Of a DNA stretch of 64,000 nt, positions 19,001 through 27,942 are shown piece after piece. Source of the DNA: Planctomycetaceae bacterium (GTDB lineage: Bacteria > Planctomycetota > Planctomycetia > Planctomycetales > Planctomycetaceae). A model generated the notes under the pieces. That model worked only from the letters and a program-made list of their open reading frames with translations. It made no database searches and had not been told where the DNA came from. Position 1 is the first letter of the stretch; every line of letters starts with the position of its first letter. Where the stretch lies: NCBI GenBank assembly GCA_021732995.1, contig JAKFWA010000132.1, forward strand, positions 1 through 64,000, read 5' to 3'. The translations under genes were made by a program, and so were the position numbers.

Positions 19001-19209
19001 CCCGTCCCTTCCGTGCGAACGAACTGGCGATCGTCCGCAACTCGTTGACGTCGCTGCAAGAGTTTTACAAGTCAAACGAAGAGGCCGCGAAACAACTCGT
19101 CGCGGTAGGAGAATCGAAACCGGACTCCAGTCTTCCCGCCTCGGAACTCGCCGCCTGGACCATGCTGAGCAACGAATTACTGAACTTGGACGAAGCGTTG
19201 AATAAGTAG
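16051..19209 (+). CDS. Planctomycete cytochrome C protein, PSCyt1-DUF1549-LamG-DUF1553
   Basis: A 1052-residue exported multidomain protein. The signal peptide ends near AAE (about 27). PSCyt1 follows with a single haem motif CFSCH at about 41-45 and GPDSAARKAELRID. PSCyt2/DUF1549 spans about 145-350 (NPIDAFVLARLEAAGLQPAP, then RYWLDVARYADTHGI). A concanavalin/LamG-like insert covers about 425-635. PSD1/DUF1553 covers about 735-1010 (RVTVNRFWQEVFGNGIV, RRSMYTFWKRSAPP, CTVRRERTNTPLQALATLND). This architecture is nearly confined to Planctomycetes and relatives, and its function is unproven. It is usually followed by a DUF1501 gene, but none is present here. Confidence 0.92.
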   Translation: MSRTLVAFIACLLLLSGVPEVRAAETKLSYNKDVRPILAEACFSCHGPDSAARKAELRIDQRDAALRVIKPGQPGDSDFIKRIVSKDPEEVMPPPATKKELKPQQIDVLKRWIAEGAHYEPHWSFITPTRPQQPTVKNAAWVKNPIDAFVLARLEAAGLQPAPQADRRTLARRVALDITGVPPKAELVEEFIADSSANAYEKYIDKLFATQLWGEHRGRYWLDVARYADTHGIHFDNYREMWAYRDWVINAFNKNQPFDQFTLEQLAGDLLPETTLEQRVATGFNRCNITTSEGGTIPEEYYVLYTRDRTDTASQVWLGLTAGCAVCHSHKFDPLTQREFYEMAAFFNNSTQNAMDGNIKDTPPTITVPLMEDRSRLAALVQEVPAAKQAVEERRKAARPLFEEWLASAKPDALGPGAPTEAQVLFAPLAEGQGEKIDATVGTEQKSFKLTKTAKWQDGINAGAKALQLQGAAADLGNIGDFRRNQAYSMSAWLKLSPNDSQGAICSRMEDQSKNYQGWDFWVQGRRVGTHLVHSWPEDALKVVAEAQVKGNEWTHVVVTYDGSGTAAGVKVYYNGAPQKTLVEADKLKTDSSPTAPLKIGSRNKSEPLNAAGLSELRLYHRALAPAEVEGLAKSSRFSTILAKAADQRTDAEKNDLFGWWLGTNDKPFQELTAKASSLETEQAAIKARGTVTHVSQEKSEEAMAYILFRGEYDQRRDPVKPGTPAFLPPMPQNAAKNRLGFAQWLLRADHPLTARVTVNRFWQEVFGNGIVKTAGDFGIAGELPSHPELIDWLAVDFREQGWDVKRFFKQIFLSSTYQQSAVTTAEKQERDPGNRLLARGPRFRMDAEMIRDSALSVSGLLVPKIGGPSVKPYQPGGVWEAVAMIGSNTRDYRRDTGESLYRRSMYTFWKRSAPPAMLEVFNAPNRETCTVRRERTNTPLQALATLNDEQYIEAARQLATLTLKQGGDSFESRINFVSHRILSRPFRANELAIVRNSLTSLQEFYKSNEEAAKQLVAVGESKPDSSLPASELAAWTMLSNELLNLDEALNK

Positions 19210-19283
19210 TTGCACTCTGCTTTCTATCCTGAAATGTGTGCCTATGGTGTTCTTGATTAGGCACGCCCCAACGGGAGCCGGAT

Positions 19284-19484
19284 ATGACCATTGCTGAGCA
19301 AGTTTTCGATCGTACCAAGTCGCTACCGGAGTCACTTCAGGCCGAAGTCCTGCACTTCGTGGACTTCTTGAGAACTCGAACAGAAGCGAACGAAGGTTCC
19401 GAAGAATGGGCGAAGTTCTCCAGCTCTCAATTGTTGAATGCGTACTGCGACGCCGATTCGATTTATGACAAGGATTTGCCATGA
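19284..19484 (+). CDS. DUF2281-type antitoxin
   Basis: A 66-residue acidic protein (MTIAEQVFDRTKSLPESLQAEVLHFVDFL) with the N-terminal pattern of DUF2281 proteins, which are commonly antitoxins. The C-terminus (CDADSIYDKDLP) is the likely toxin-binding tail. The stop overlaps the toxin start by four bases (ATGA at 19481-19484), the normal layout of a toxin-antitoxin pair. A GGGAG Shine-Dalgarno precedes the ATG. Confidence 0.82.
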   Translation: MTIAEQVFDRTKSLPESLQAEVLHFVDFLRTRTEANEGSEEWAKFSSSQLLNAYCDADSIYDKDLP

Positions 19485-19819
19485 GCGCCTTCCACCGCGG
19501 GATGGTGCTGATGGTCAAGCTAGCATTTTCCAGTCAAACCGGCTTCAAAAGGCGGCCGGTTCTTGTGTTGAGGGATGCAGGAGACAATGACTTGCTCGTT
19601 GTGCCTGTAACAAGCCAACCTCGCCGGGTCGCTTGGGATGTGGAACTCAAGGATTGGCAATCTGCAGGACTAAAGCTGCTGTCGATCGTTCGCACCGAGA
19701 AGCTCGCGACGATCGAGAAATCAACAGTGATCAATTCAATGGGCAGTGTCTCTGACCGAGATTGGGATGAAGTCACTCTGGCTGTAAAGGGAATTCTTAC
19801 AGAGGTTATTGAGCAGTGA
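19481..19819 (+). CDS. PemK/MazF-like toxin
   Basis: A 112-residue protein of the PemK/MazF endoribonuclease fold. It has the early HRGMVLMVKL strand, the RRPVLVLRDAG segment (basic-PVLVL motif) and VVPVTSQPRR as second strand-loop. The helical C-terminus (SDRDWDEVTLAVKGIL) is typical. Such toxins cut mRNA. It is translationally coupled to the DUF2281 gene. Its stop codon ends one base before the stop of the convergent FHA-sigma gene. Confidence 0.85.
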   Translation: MSAFHRGMVLMVKLAFSSQTGFKRRPVLVLRDAGDNDLLVVPVTSQPRRVAWDVELKDWQSAGLKLLSIVRTEKLATIEKSTVINSMGSVSDRDWDEVTLAVKGILTEVIEQ

Positions 19820-19820
19820 C

Positions 19821-20783
19821 TCAATCATCCTCCAGGCGTTTGCTCCAGAGTTCGCGGATTTGTTTGAGGCGGCGTTCGATGGTGCGGACGTTGCACTTAA
19901 GCTTCTCAGCGATTTCTTCGTGTGTGTGGCCTTCCATTTTGAGCAGGGCCAACTGGCGTGAGGTTTCGTCGGGCAGGATGCGCATCAGCTCTTTGGTTTC
20001 GTCTGCCATCAGCGCGGGCCAGGACGGCGAGTCGTATTCGCCATCAATGCGGTCAAAGCCTTTCAGAATGCTGTCTTCGAATTCGGGGGCGATCATGGCC
20101 GAGTCGCCGCGCACTTCACCGCTGCCGCGCTTCTGGCGGAGATCGCGTTCAATGGCCGCGGCTGCTTTGCGAGTGGTGATGACCATCAACAATCGCCACA
20201 ACTGATCGCGGCGATCAAGCTCCGGAAAACGCCCCTCCTTGATGCCCATCAGCAGGCTGTTCATGGCCAGCACTGCCACGTCCTCTTCGTCCGTGACACG
20301 CGCCGGACTATGTTTCAAGCTGCGTTTCGCGATCTCCAGAATGCGGTCGAAGTACTTATTCCAGATCTGTGCCGCGGCGTCTTCGTCGCCATCTCGCAGG
20401 CGACGGATCCAGCCGGAGATTTCGTGATCGGCTTCCTCGGGTCGCTCGCCGGGTGCTAACAGTTTGAAATGCAGAATCGGGCCGTGCTTCGAGAGCCGGA
20501 TGGCCGCACCGTTCGTCAGGACCACCTGGTCGACCTTCTGGCCGCTGGCATAGGAGCCATTCACACCGAGGTTATAGAACTCCCAACTGCCGGATTCGCC
20601 GAGGATGACCGCATGACAACGGGAGATCTTGGTGCCGAAGTCCGCGAGCACGATGTCCGATTCGGAGGACCGCCCGATCGAGATTGAATCCTGAGGCTCG
20701 AAGAAATGATCGTTTAGCAGGTCGCCCTCAGGGCTGATTACCGTGACGCTCAGTCCCGGCAGTTGCCGCGCGGTCGCTTTCAT
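19821..20783 (-). CDS. FHA domain-ECF sigma factor fusion
   Basis: A 320-residue protein with two parts. Residues about 12-100 are a forkhead-associated domain (ISIGRSSESDIVLADFGTK, SRCHAVIL, then NLGVNGSYASG), which binds phosphothreonine peptides. Residues about 115-315 are an ECF sigma factor: region 2 spans about 120-200 and region 4 about 255-315, with helix-turn-helix HTHEEIAEKLKCNVRTIERRL. The fusion implies that a Ser/Thr kinase signal steers promoter choice (inference). The ATG at 20781-20783 (MKATARQLPG) is preferred; the longer frame to 20987 adds sequence without domain features. No kinase gene is adjacent. Confidence 0.85.
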   Translation of the reverse strand: MKATARQLPGLSVTVISPEGDLLNDHFFEPQDSISIGRSSESDIVLADFGTKISRCHAVILGESGSWEFYNLGVNGSYASGQKVDQVVLTNGAAIRLSKHGPILHFKLLAPGERPEEADHEISGWIRRLRDGDEDAAAQIWNKYFDRILEIAKRSLKHSPARVTDEEDVAVLAMNSLLMGIKEGRFPELDRRDQLWRLLMVITTRKAAAAIERDLRQKRGSGEVRGDSAMIAPEFEDSILKGFDRIDGEYDSPSWPALMADETKELMRILPDETSRQLALLKMEGHTHEEIAEKLKCNVRTIERRLKQIRELWSKRLEDD

Positions 20784-21188
20784 AATCGGAACACTCCACT
20801 GGCAAACCAGTCCACGAGCCGGATGGAGTTCGTGGCGAGGCTCATTCGACGCATCATCCGTGAGGCCGAAGGGTTGTTGCACATTACCGACTGAATGGCC
20901 CGCTAATCGATTCTGTTCCAGCAGTATTTGCGACGCACCGTCAGAACGCGAGTGATTTAAGCATGTTGATGGGATCATAACGCCCATATCAGCGAAAACA
21001 TGGAGAAGTCAGTTAAGAGAGATAGACCGCTGCGTCGCTCAGCCGTCCGCAACTTGCGGCGCGGCTGCCTCGTCCTGATACTCCCGACCCGTCGCAGATT
21101 GTGCCGGACGTGAACTTCGCGCAGGTTCCGAACTGCGACCCTGCGACCAGACTGGCGCCACGTGTCATCCCGGAAGAAAAGCACCGTC

Positions 21189-22394
21189 ATGCCGATTGCT
21201 CGCTGTGTCTCATTGTGGATCTGTGCGGCGCTGGTCGCTCTGTTTGCGCTGACTTCGCAGGCGGCGGAAAAGATACCGCGCAAGACGCCGTTCGAACTGG
21301 TCGATGGCGATTCCGTGGTGCTGCTCGGCGGTACGTTCATTGAGCGGGCTCAGCGGTACGGATGGCTCGAAAGCGAACTGCAGGCGCGCTACCCCGACCG
21401 CAAGCTGAAGTTCCGCAACCTCGGGTGGAGTGCCGACACGACTACGTCCGAATCGCGAGGTATCTTCGATGCGCCGGCTCAGGGCTATGCCCGCATGCTG
21501 CAACAACTGAAGGACATCAAGCCGTCGGTGGTCGTGGTGAACTACGGCGCGAATGAGTCTTTCAACGGTGAATCCGGCATTCCGAAGTTCACCGCTCAGT
21601 ATAAAAAACTGCTCGGTGATCTGGCCGGCACGAACGCGGACATCGTGCTGATGACTCCGCATACTCATCTTGAGATGCCCGCGCCGCTGCCGAAGCCCGA
21701 CGTGCGGAACCGCAACCTGCACCTCTATGGTGATGCCGTCAAAGCGGTCGCCGAATCACGCGGATTGCCCGTGATCGATCTGTTGAAACTGGACTGGAAA
21801 GGCGTGAAGTCGACCGACGTTTCTGACAACGGTCTGCATTTCAACAGCGCGGGCAATCGCGTCGTGGCGGCTCAACTTCCTGCGTTGTGGTTCGGCCCTG
21901 CGGAAGCTCGCGGCGTGAAAGTAACCGACAGCAACAAGGGTGAAGCAACAGGCGGAACAATCGCGGATCTGCAGGCGACTGCGGACTCAGCGAAGTTCAA
22001 CTGGACATCGGCGCCAGCAACTTCTGCTGGGACGACTTTGCAGATTGCCGGCTTGAAGGACGGCACCTATGCCGTGCTCGCGGATGGTAAGGAGGTCGCC
22101 AGGGCCACAGCGTCAGACCTCGCGAATGGTAAGACCGTGTTGTTGAGTGGTCCCAAATACGCCGCGGCTGTCGAGGCCTTACGACAGAAGGTCATTGAGA
22201 AGGACACGATGTACTTTCATCGCTGGCGCCCGCAGAACGTCACTTACCTGTTTCTGTTCCGGAAACACGAGCAAGGCAACAACGCGAAGGAAGTCGACGA
22301 GTTTGAATCGATCGTCACCAAACTCGACGGCGAGATTCATCAACTCAAGCAACCCGTTGTCCAGGCGATCGAGATTCGAGCTGCAGGCAAGTAG
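21189..22394 (+). CDS. Secreted SGNH/GDSL-type hydrolase
   Basis: A 401-residue exported protein with a signal peptide ending near SQAAEK (about 24). SGNH features: the nucleophile region is shifted to VLLGGTFIERAQ, Gly and Asn occur in NLGWSADT and VVNYGANESF, and the C-terminal His block is DNGLHFNSAGNR. Block I has Thr where a GDSL Ser is usual, so the catalytic nucleophile is not obvious. A C-terminal extension (about 255-400) is charged and helical. It may be a non-classical member or a binding protein. Confidence 0.75.
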   Translation: MPIARCVSLWICAALVALFALTSQAAEKIPRKTPFELVDGDSVVLLGGTFIERAQRYGWLESELQARYPDRKLKFRNLGWSADTTTSESRGIFDAPAQGYARMLQQLKDIKPSVVVVNYGANESFNGESGIPKFTAQYKKLLGDLAGTNADIVLMTPHTHLEMPAPLPKPDVRNRNLHLYGDAVKAVAESRGLPVIDLLKLDWKGVKSTDVSDNGLHFNSAGNRVVAAQLPALWFGPAEARGVKVTDSNKGEATGGTIADLQATADSAKFNWTSAPATSAGTTLQIAGLKDGTYAVLADGKEVARATASDLANGKTVLLSGPKYAAAVEALRQKVIEKDTMYFHRWRPQNVTYLFLFRKHEQGNNAKEVDEFESIVTKLDGEIHQLKQPVVQAIEIRAAGK

Positions 22395-22466
22395 TCGTGC
22401 GAGATGTCGTCTGCGTTCTTCTCGCCCTTCGCGAACCTCTGTCAGCCGTACCGTGAAACTCCGTAG

Positions 22467-23588
22467 TTACAGCATTTGCCCGACAACGTAGTCGGCGATG
22501 AAGCGACCTTCACGCGTGAGGCCGATGCGAGCCGAGTCGTCCCAAACCAGACCGCGACGCAGCATGCGTGGCAACTCGTCCGAGATCAGTCCATCGACCG
22601 TGAAGCCGGTGCGGGTCGCGAACTCGGAGCGATCAACGCCTTCGTTGCGGCGTAGTCCGAGGACCAATGCTTCGCGCGCCTGATCTTCCGGAGACAGCGT
22701 TTCGCTTTCGTAGAGAGCCGATTCACCGGCCAGCACCTTCTGCATCCAAGCGGTCACGCTGCGATGGTTCAAGCTGCGAGTATGGTCCAGGTATCTCGCA
22801 GCGCCGGGACCGAAGGCCCAGAATGGCTTGCCCGTCCAATAAACTTGGTTGTGTCGGCAGCGGTAGCCGGGCTTCGCGAAGTTGGAGATCTCGTACTGCT
22901 CAAAGCCTGCGGCAGCGAGGTCGTCCATCGCGGTCGCATACATGTCGCGTTCGAGTTCATCGTCCGCTTGTTCGAGTTGGCCTTTGAGGCGACGCGTCCA
23001 GAACGCGGTCCCTTTCTCGAACGTCAGGCCGTAGGTCGAGATGTGTTGCGGTTGCAGTTCGATCGCAGTGCGCAGCGTTTGCCGCCACAGGTCGAGCGTC
23101 AGGCCCGGCACGGCGAAGATCAGATCGAAAGCAAAGTTCGCAAAGCGTCGCCGCAACCGCGCGACGCAATCCAGAATGTCGTCTCTTCGATGATCGCGTT
23201 CCAGTGTCTCCAGAATCGCGGCGTCGAACGACTGCAAGCCGAGGCTCAATCGATTCACACCCGCATCAGCCAGGATGTCGAGTTTCTCGTCTGTCAGCCC
23301 CCACGGGTTGGCTTCGACACTGAACTCGCAATCGGGACTAAGTCGGAACCGCTGCTGAATGAGTTCCATCAACCGGGCGAGTTCCGCCGGAGCCAGGTGC
23401 GTGGGTGTGCCTCCACCGAGAAAGAGGGTCTCCAGTTCCGGCCGGTCACCGATCGACGACATCTCACGTTCGAGCGCATCCAGGTAGCGGCTCGCCAGAT
23501 GGTCCTTCCCCGCGATGACCGTGAAGTCGCAGTACCCGCAACGATGGGCACAAAACGGAACGTGAATGTAGACAGAACGTGGTTGCAT
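22467..23588 (-). CDS. hemW: Radical SAM haem chaperone/coproporphyrinogen III oxidase-like HemW
   Basis: A 373-residue radical SAM protein. The cluster motif CAHRCGYC lies at about 13-20. It is followed by FLGGGTPTHL and LSLGLQSFD. The C-terminal HemW domain includes YEISNFAKPGYRCRHNQVYW. It lacks the extra N-terminal region and Cys of true HemN, which fits HemW, the haem-inserting chaperone. It is transcribed convergently with the SGNH gene. Confidence 0.92.
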   Translation of the reverse strand: MQPRSVYIHVPFCAHRCGYCDFTVIAGKDHLASRYLDALEREMSSIGDRPELETLFLGGGTPTHLAPAELARLMELIQQRFRLSPDCEFSVEANPWGLTDEKLDILADAGVNRLSLGLQSFDAAILETLERDHRRDDILDCVARLRRRFANFAFDLIFAVPGLTLDLWRQTLRTAIELQPQHISTYGLTFEKGTAFWTRRLKGQLEQADDELERDMYATAMDDLAAAGFEQYEISNFAKPGYRCRHNQVYWTGKPFWAFGPGAARYLDHTRSLNHRSVTAWMQKVLAGESALYESETLSPEDQAREALVLGLRRNEGVDRSEFATRTGFTVDGLISDELPRMLRRGLVWDDSARIGLTREGRFIADYVVGQML

Positions 23589-23702
23589 GTTGCCGACGAG
23601 TGTGACGGCTACTGGGCCTCACGCGAAGGCGCGGAGCCGCGAAGGAGGACAGCAGGGGAAGACAACCCAGTCCCGAGTGAAGAACCAAATCACAAAATCA
23701 TC

Positions 23703-23735
23703 GCTCCCCTCGCCCCGCGTGCGGGGAGAGGGGCC
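23703..23735 (-). repeat. Dispersed GC palindrome, copy 3 (inverted)
   Basis: On the minus strand it reads CCCCTCTCCCCGCACGCGGG and continues GCGAGGGGAG. It is the closest match to copy 1 at 1-32. Confidence 0.7.
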
Positions 23736-23763
23736 AGCACAGCCGAGTTTGCGTCTCAATAAA

Positions 23764-23779
23764 TTGAACAGAAGCTCGC
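23764..23779 (+). repeat. Dispersed TTGAACAGAAGCTCGC element, copy 1
   Basis: The 16-mer TTGAACAGAAGCTCGC is identical to 61426-61441. Flanking bases continue with GGACGCGAAGA-like sequence here and AAGGGTGCAAAGACGAGG there, so the shared element is longer but diverged. Confidence 0.6.
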
Positions 23780-23854
23780 AATGGACGCGAAGAAGATGCA
23801 GGTCTGTTGATTGAGCGAGGTCGGCCACAAGAGTTGACGTCTTGCGGGATCTTG

Positions 23855-23885
23855 TCCGTGTTTCATCTGTGTTTGATCCGTGGCT
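23855..23885 (+). repeat. Dispersed 31-bp element, copy 2
   Basis: Matches 8706-8736 at 30 of 31 positions. A CCCCTCACC palindrome follows 60 bases later, as at the first copy. Confidence 0.75.
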
Positions 23886-23945
23886 GGAAATCCAAGCTGA
23901 TGATCTGTGGGAGCCGTTTGGAGTCGCTGCTGAAGGTTGGCGTTG

Positions 23946-23994
23946 CCCCTCACCTCCGACCCCTCTCTCCCCGGCAAGACCGGGGCGAGGGGAG
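23946..23994 (+). repeat. Dispersed GC palindrome, copy 4
   Basis: Starts CCCCTCACCTCCGACCCC and ends CCGGGGCGAGGGGAG around a GGCAAGA centre. It is the longest copy in the window. Confidence 0.75.
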
Positions 23995-24302
23995 AATGGG
24001 TGCAACACTCCGTCACGGTCGCGGTACCTCACCAGTTCTCTGAACCTCTGCGAGCTCTGCGGGAAGTTCTTGGGCTCGAAACGGGCTCCAGAAGGCCGAG
24101 TCTTCGCGAACGCAATCGAGATCACCGATGGCTTCTTTCCTCCGAGTTCCTTGATCGAGGTCGTTCGCTTTTGAAATCCGAGTACCCCGGCAACTAGCAT
24201 CCGCTCCACACGAAGTCGCTGGGTGGATGGTCGGAGAACATCTACTCTTCACGTCGCCGCGATCTCGCCAGTTCGCGTCGCTTCAACAATAGGATGGCCA
24301 AC

Positions 24303-26102
<1,800 letters not shown>

Positions 26103-26131
26103 ACTTCATCAGGGAGATGACCGTCTTGTAG

Positions 26132-26151
26132 GGCGGACAATCCTGTCCGCC
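26132..26151. repeat. GGCGGACA/TGTCCGCC hairpin
   Basis: Perfect 8-bp inverted repeat with loop ATCC, 29 bases after the thiC stop. Sequence of the form GTAGGGCGGACA...TGTCCGCC is a common dispersed intergenic motif. It could also act as a weak terminator, although no T run follows. Confidence 0.6.
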
Positions 26152-26215
26152 AGCCGGACACGATGCCCGGCTTACTTGGGAACCCCAGTTCGGAGGCAAC
26201 GCGAAGGTATCATCA

Positions 26216-26256
26216 CCCCTCACCCCCAGCCCCTCTCCCCAAAGGGGCGAGGGGAG
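26216..26256 (+). repeat. Dispersed GC palindrome, copy 5
   Basis: Starts CCCCTCACCCCCAGCCCC and ends AAAGGGGCGAGGGGAG. It lies between thiC and the ABC-2 permease gene. Confidence 0.72.
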
Positions 26257-26269
26257 CGATTGAATGTAG

Positions 26270-26294
26270 GGTGGGTCGAGGTACGAGACCCACC
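26270..26294. repeat. GGTGGGTC/GACCCACC hairpin
   Basis: An 8-bp inverted repeat with a nine-base loop, preceded by GTAG. It sits 26 bases upstream of the ABC-2 permease start and could hide or shape its leader. Confidence 0.55.
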
Positions 26295-26320
26295 AGAGCT
26301 CTGGAAACGAAGCCATCCCG

Positions 26321-27139
26321 ATGGGACATACCCTCCGAGTCAACTGGGTCATTCTGAAGACGAGCATTGAGGAGCGGTTTGTCTTTCGTGGTGACTTTGC
26401 GTTCGCGACGCTGGTGCGGTTTCTGCCCATCGTCACGCAGATGTTTCTGTGGAGTGCGATCTACAACACGGGCAGCAACCCGGTGGGGTCGATGAATGGC
26501 TACACCTATGCCGACATGGTGGCGTACTACCTGCTGGTGATGGTGGGGCGGGCGTTTTCCAGCATGCCGGGATTGTCGAGCGGCATTGCGCGTGACGTGC
26601 GTGACGGCACTATCAAGAAGTACCTGACGCAGCCGGTCGACATGCTCAGCTACCTGTTCTGGTATCGCGTTGCTCACAAACTGGTGTATTACTTCGTCGC
26701 CGTGTTGCCGTTCGCGCTCGTGTTCTACTTATGTCGGGACTACTTCCCCGCCGTGACGTCACCGACGCTATGGGTCGGTTTCGTGGTCTCGCTGCTGCTG
26801 AGTTTCCTCGTCGGCTTTTACCTGGAAGCTTTGCTGGGACTGGTGGCGTTCTGGTTTCTGGAAGTCAGCTCGCTGTTGTTTATCTACATGATGCTGAACT
26901 ACTTCCTGTCCGGGCACATGATTCCGCTGGACTGGCTCGGCGACTTCGGCCACTTCGTGCAGTACCTGCCATTCAAGTATCTGGCCTACTTTCCGGCGGC
27001 GGTGTTGCTGGGGAAGTATCCGGAAGATGTCTTGATTCGCGAAATCGCGATGGAAGCCGGTTGGGCACTGGTTCTCTATCTTGCCTGCCAGGTTGCCTTC
27101 CGGCGCGGAGTTCGTCGTTTCAGCGCCGTCGGCGGCTGA
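26321..27139 (+). CDS. ABC-2 type transport permease (COG4587/DUF990-like)
   Basis: A 272-residue integral membrane protein with about six membrane segments (for example [21 protein letters not shown] and [19 protein letters not shown]). The pattern [29 protein letters not shown] between early segments is characteristic of the ABC-2 permeases that work in pairs with a second permease and an ATPase. Neither partner is next to it: thiC is upstream and a YkgJ-type gene downstream. The substrate is unknown. Confidence 0.85.
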   Translation: MGHTLRVNWVILKTSIEERFVFRGDFAFATLVRFLPIVTQMFLWSAIYNTGSNPVGSMNGYTYADMVAYYLLVMVGRAFSSMPGLSSGIARDVRDGTIKKYLTQPVDMLSYLFWYRVAHKLVYYFVAVLPFALVFYLCRDYFPAVTSPTLWVGFVVSLLLSFLVGFYLEALLGLVAFWFLEVSSLLFIYMMLNYFLSGHMIPLDWLGDFGHFVQYLPFKYLAYFPAAVLLGKYPEDVLIREIAMEAGWALVLYLACQVAFRRGVRRFSAVGG

Positions 27140-27438
27140 CAGGTCGTAGCCGCGAGACTTTCAAACCAGCACGCCGGCAGATCAGTCGGAGTTGGCTGTT
27201 CGCAGCGGTCGATACGGCGCCAAAGTTCCATAACCCGCCGCGAATTGTTAAGAGTTGGACGAATTATCCCTGTGGAGTTCGGGTGAGTTCTGCGGTTTAA
27301 GACTCTGGCCGAATCAGATTCGGGTGAATCGTCGTGCGCGGAGCCTTAATCTGCGGGGCCGCGAGGCTATTCTGTGGGTCGCCTGGTTGATCGAGTTTTC
27401 AGTAACGCCTGTTTTCTGTGACTTGTGGTGAGTTCTTC

Positions 27439-27864
27439 ATGTCAGACACTGCCGCCGAACCGTGGTACAAGGATGGGCTGCGATTTGAGTGCACTCAATG
27501 CGGCAACTGCTGTTCCGGAGCACCTGGATACGTCTGGGTGGACGAAGAACAGATTCAGGCCATCGCGGACCATCTGCAGATCCCGCTGGGCGAAATGCGT
27601 GTCATGCACACTCGCCGCGCTCTGGGACGCATCTCACTCCGCGAGTTCGCGAATGGAGACTGTGTGTTCCTCGATCCGCAGAAACGCAACTGCACGATTT
27701 ACCCGGTTCGCCCTAAGCAATGCCGCACGTGGCCGTTCTGGAACTCGAATCTGGAAAACGAAGCGGCCTGGAAGTCGCTGCAACCGGGATGTCCCGGTTG
27801 TGGTCGCGGCCAACTGGTGCAGCTCGAAGAGATCCAGCGCCGCGCGGCCGTCTTTGATGTGTGA
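27439..27864 (+). CDS. YkgJ-family cysteine cluster protein
   Basis: A 141-residue small protein with the zinc/iron-chelating pattern CTQCGNCCSGAPGYVWV at about 18-34. Later cysteines occur in FANGDCVFLDPQKRNC (about 73-88), YPVRPKQCRTWPFW and PGCPGC. This is the YkgJ/UPF0153 fold. A metal cofactor is likely and the biochemical role unknown. ATG at 27439 is chosen over the upstream in-frame start at 27418 because GGTGAG lies at Shine-Dalgarno distance. Confidence 0.88.
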   Translation: MSDTAAEPWYKDGLRFECTQCGNCCSGAPGYVWVDEEQIQAIADHLQIPLGEMRVMHTRRALGRISLREFANGDCVFLDPQKRNCTIYPVRPKQCRTWPFWNSNLENEAAWKSLQPGCPGCGRGQLVQLEEIQRRAAVFDV

Positions 27865-27942
27865 TTCGTTCGCACCGAATCACACCGTTGAATCGTCGAC
27901 TTGATCGCTCACAGCACGCAGTAAGGTCCGGACAACGCACTG

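Larger units (their letters stand above)
23589..24293. other. Repeat-rich intergenic region upstream of thiC
   Basis: About 700 bases without a convincing gene. It contains two CCCCTC palindromes (23703-23735 and 23946-23994), a copy of the 31-bp element (23855-23885) and a TTGAACAGAAGCTCGC element (23764-23779). It also holds sequence resembling GCGAAGGCGCGGAGCCGCGA-type dispersed repeats (about 23626-23650). Several short open frames cross it, but their translations are repeat-derived. I looked for a TPP riboswitch ahead of thiC and found no clear CUGAGA/THI box. Confidence 0.6.

Noticed and set aside
24150-24302. TPP riboswitch ahead of thiC
   Set aside because: I searched for the CUGAGA and THI-box segments and did not find them. 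The leader is dominated by repeat-derived sequence.
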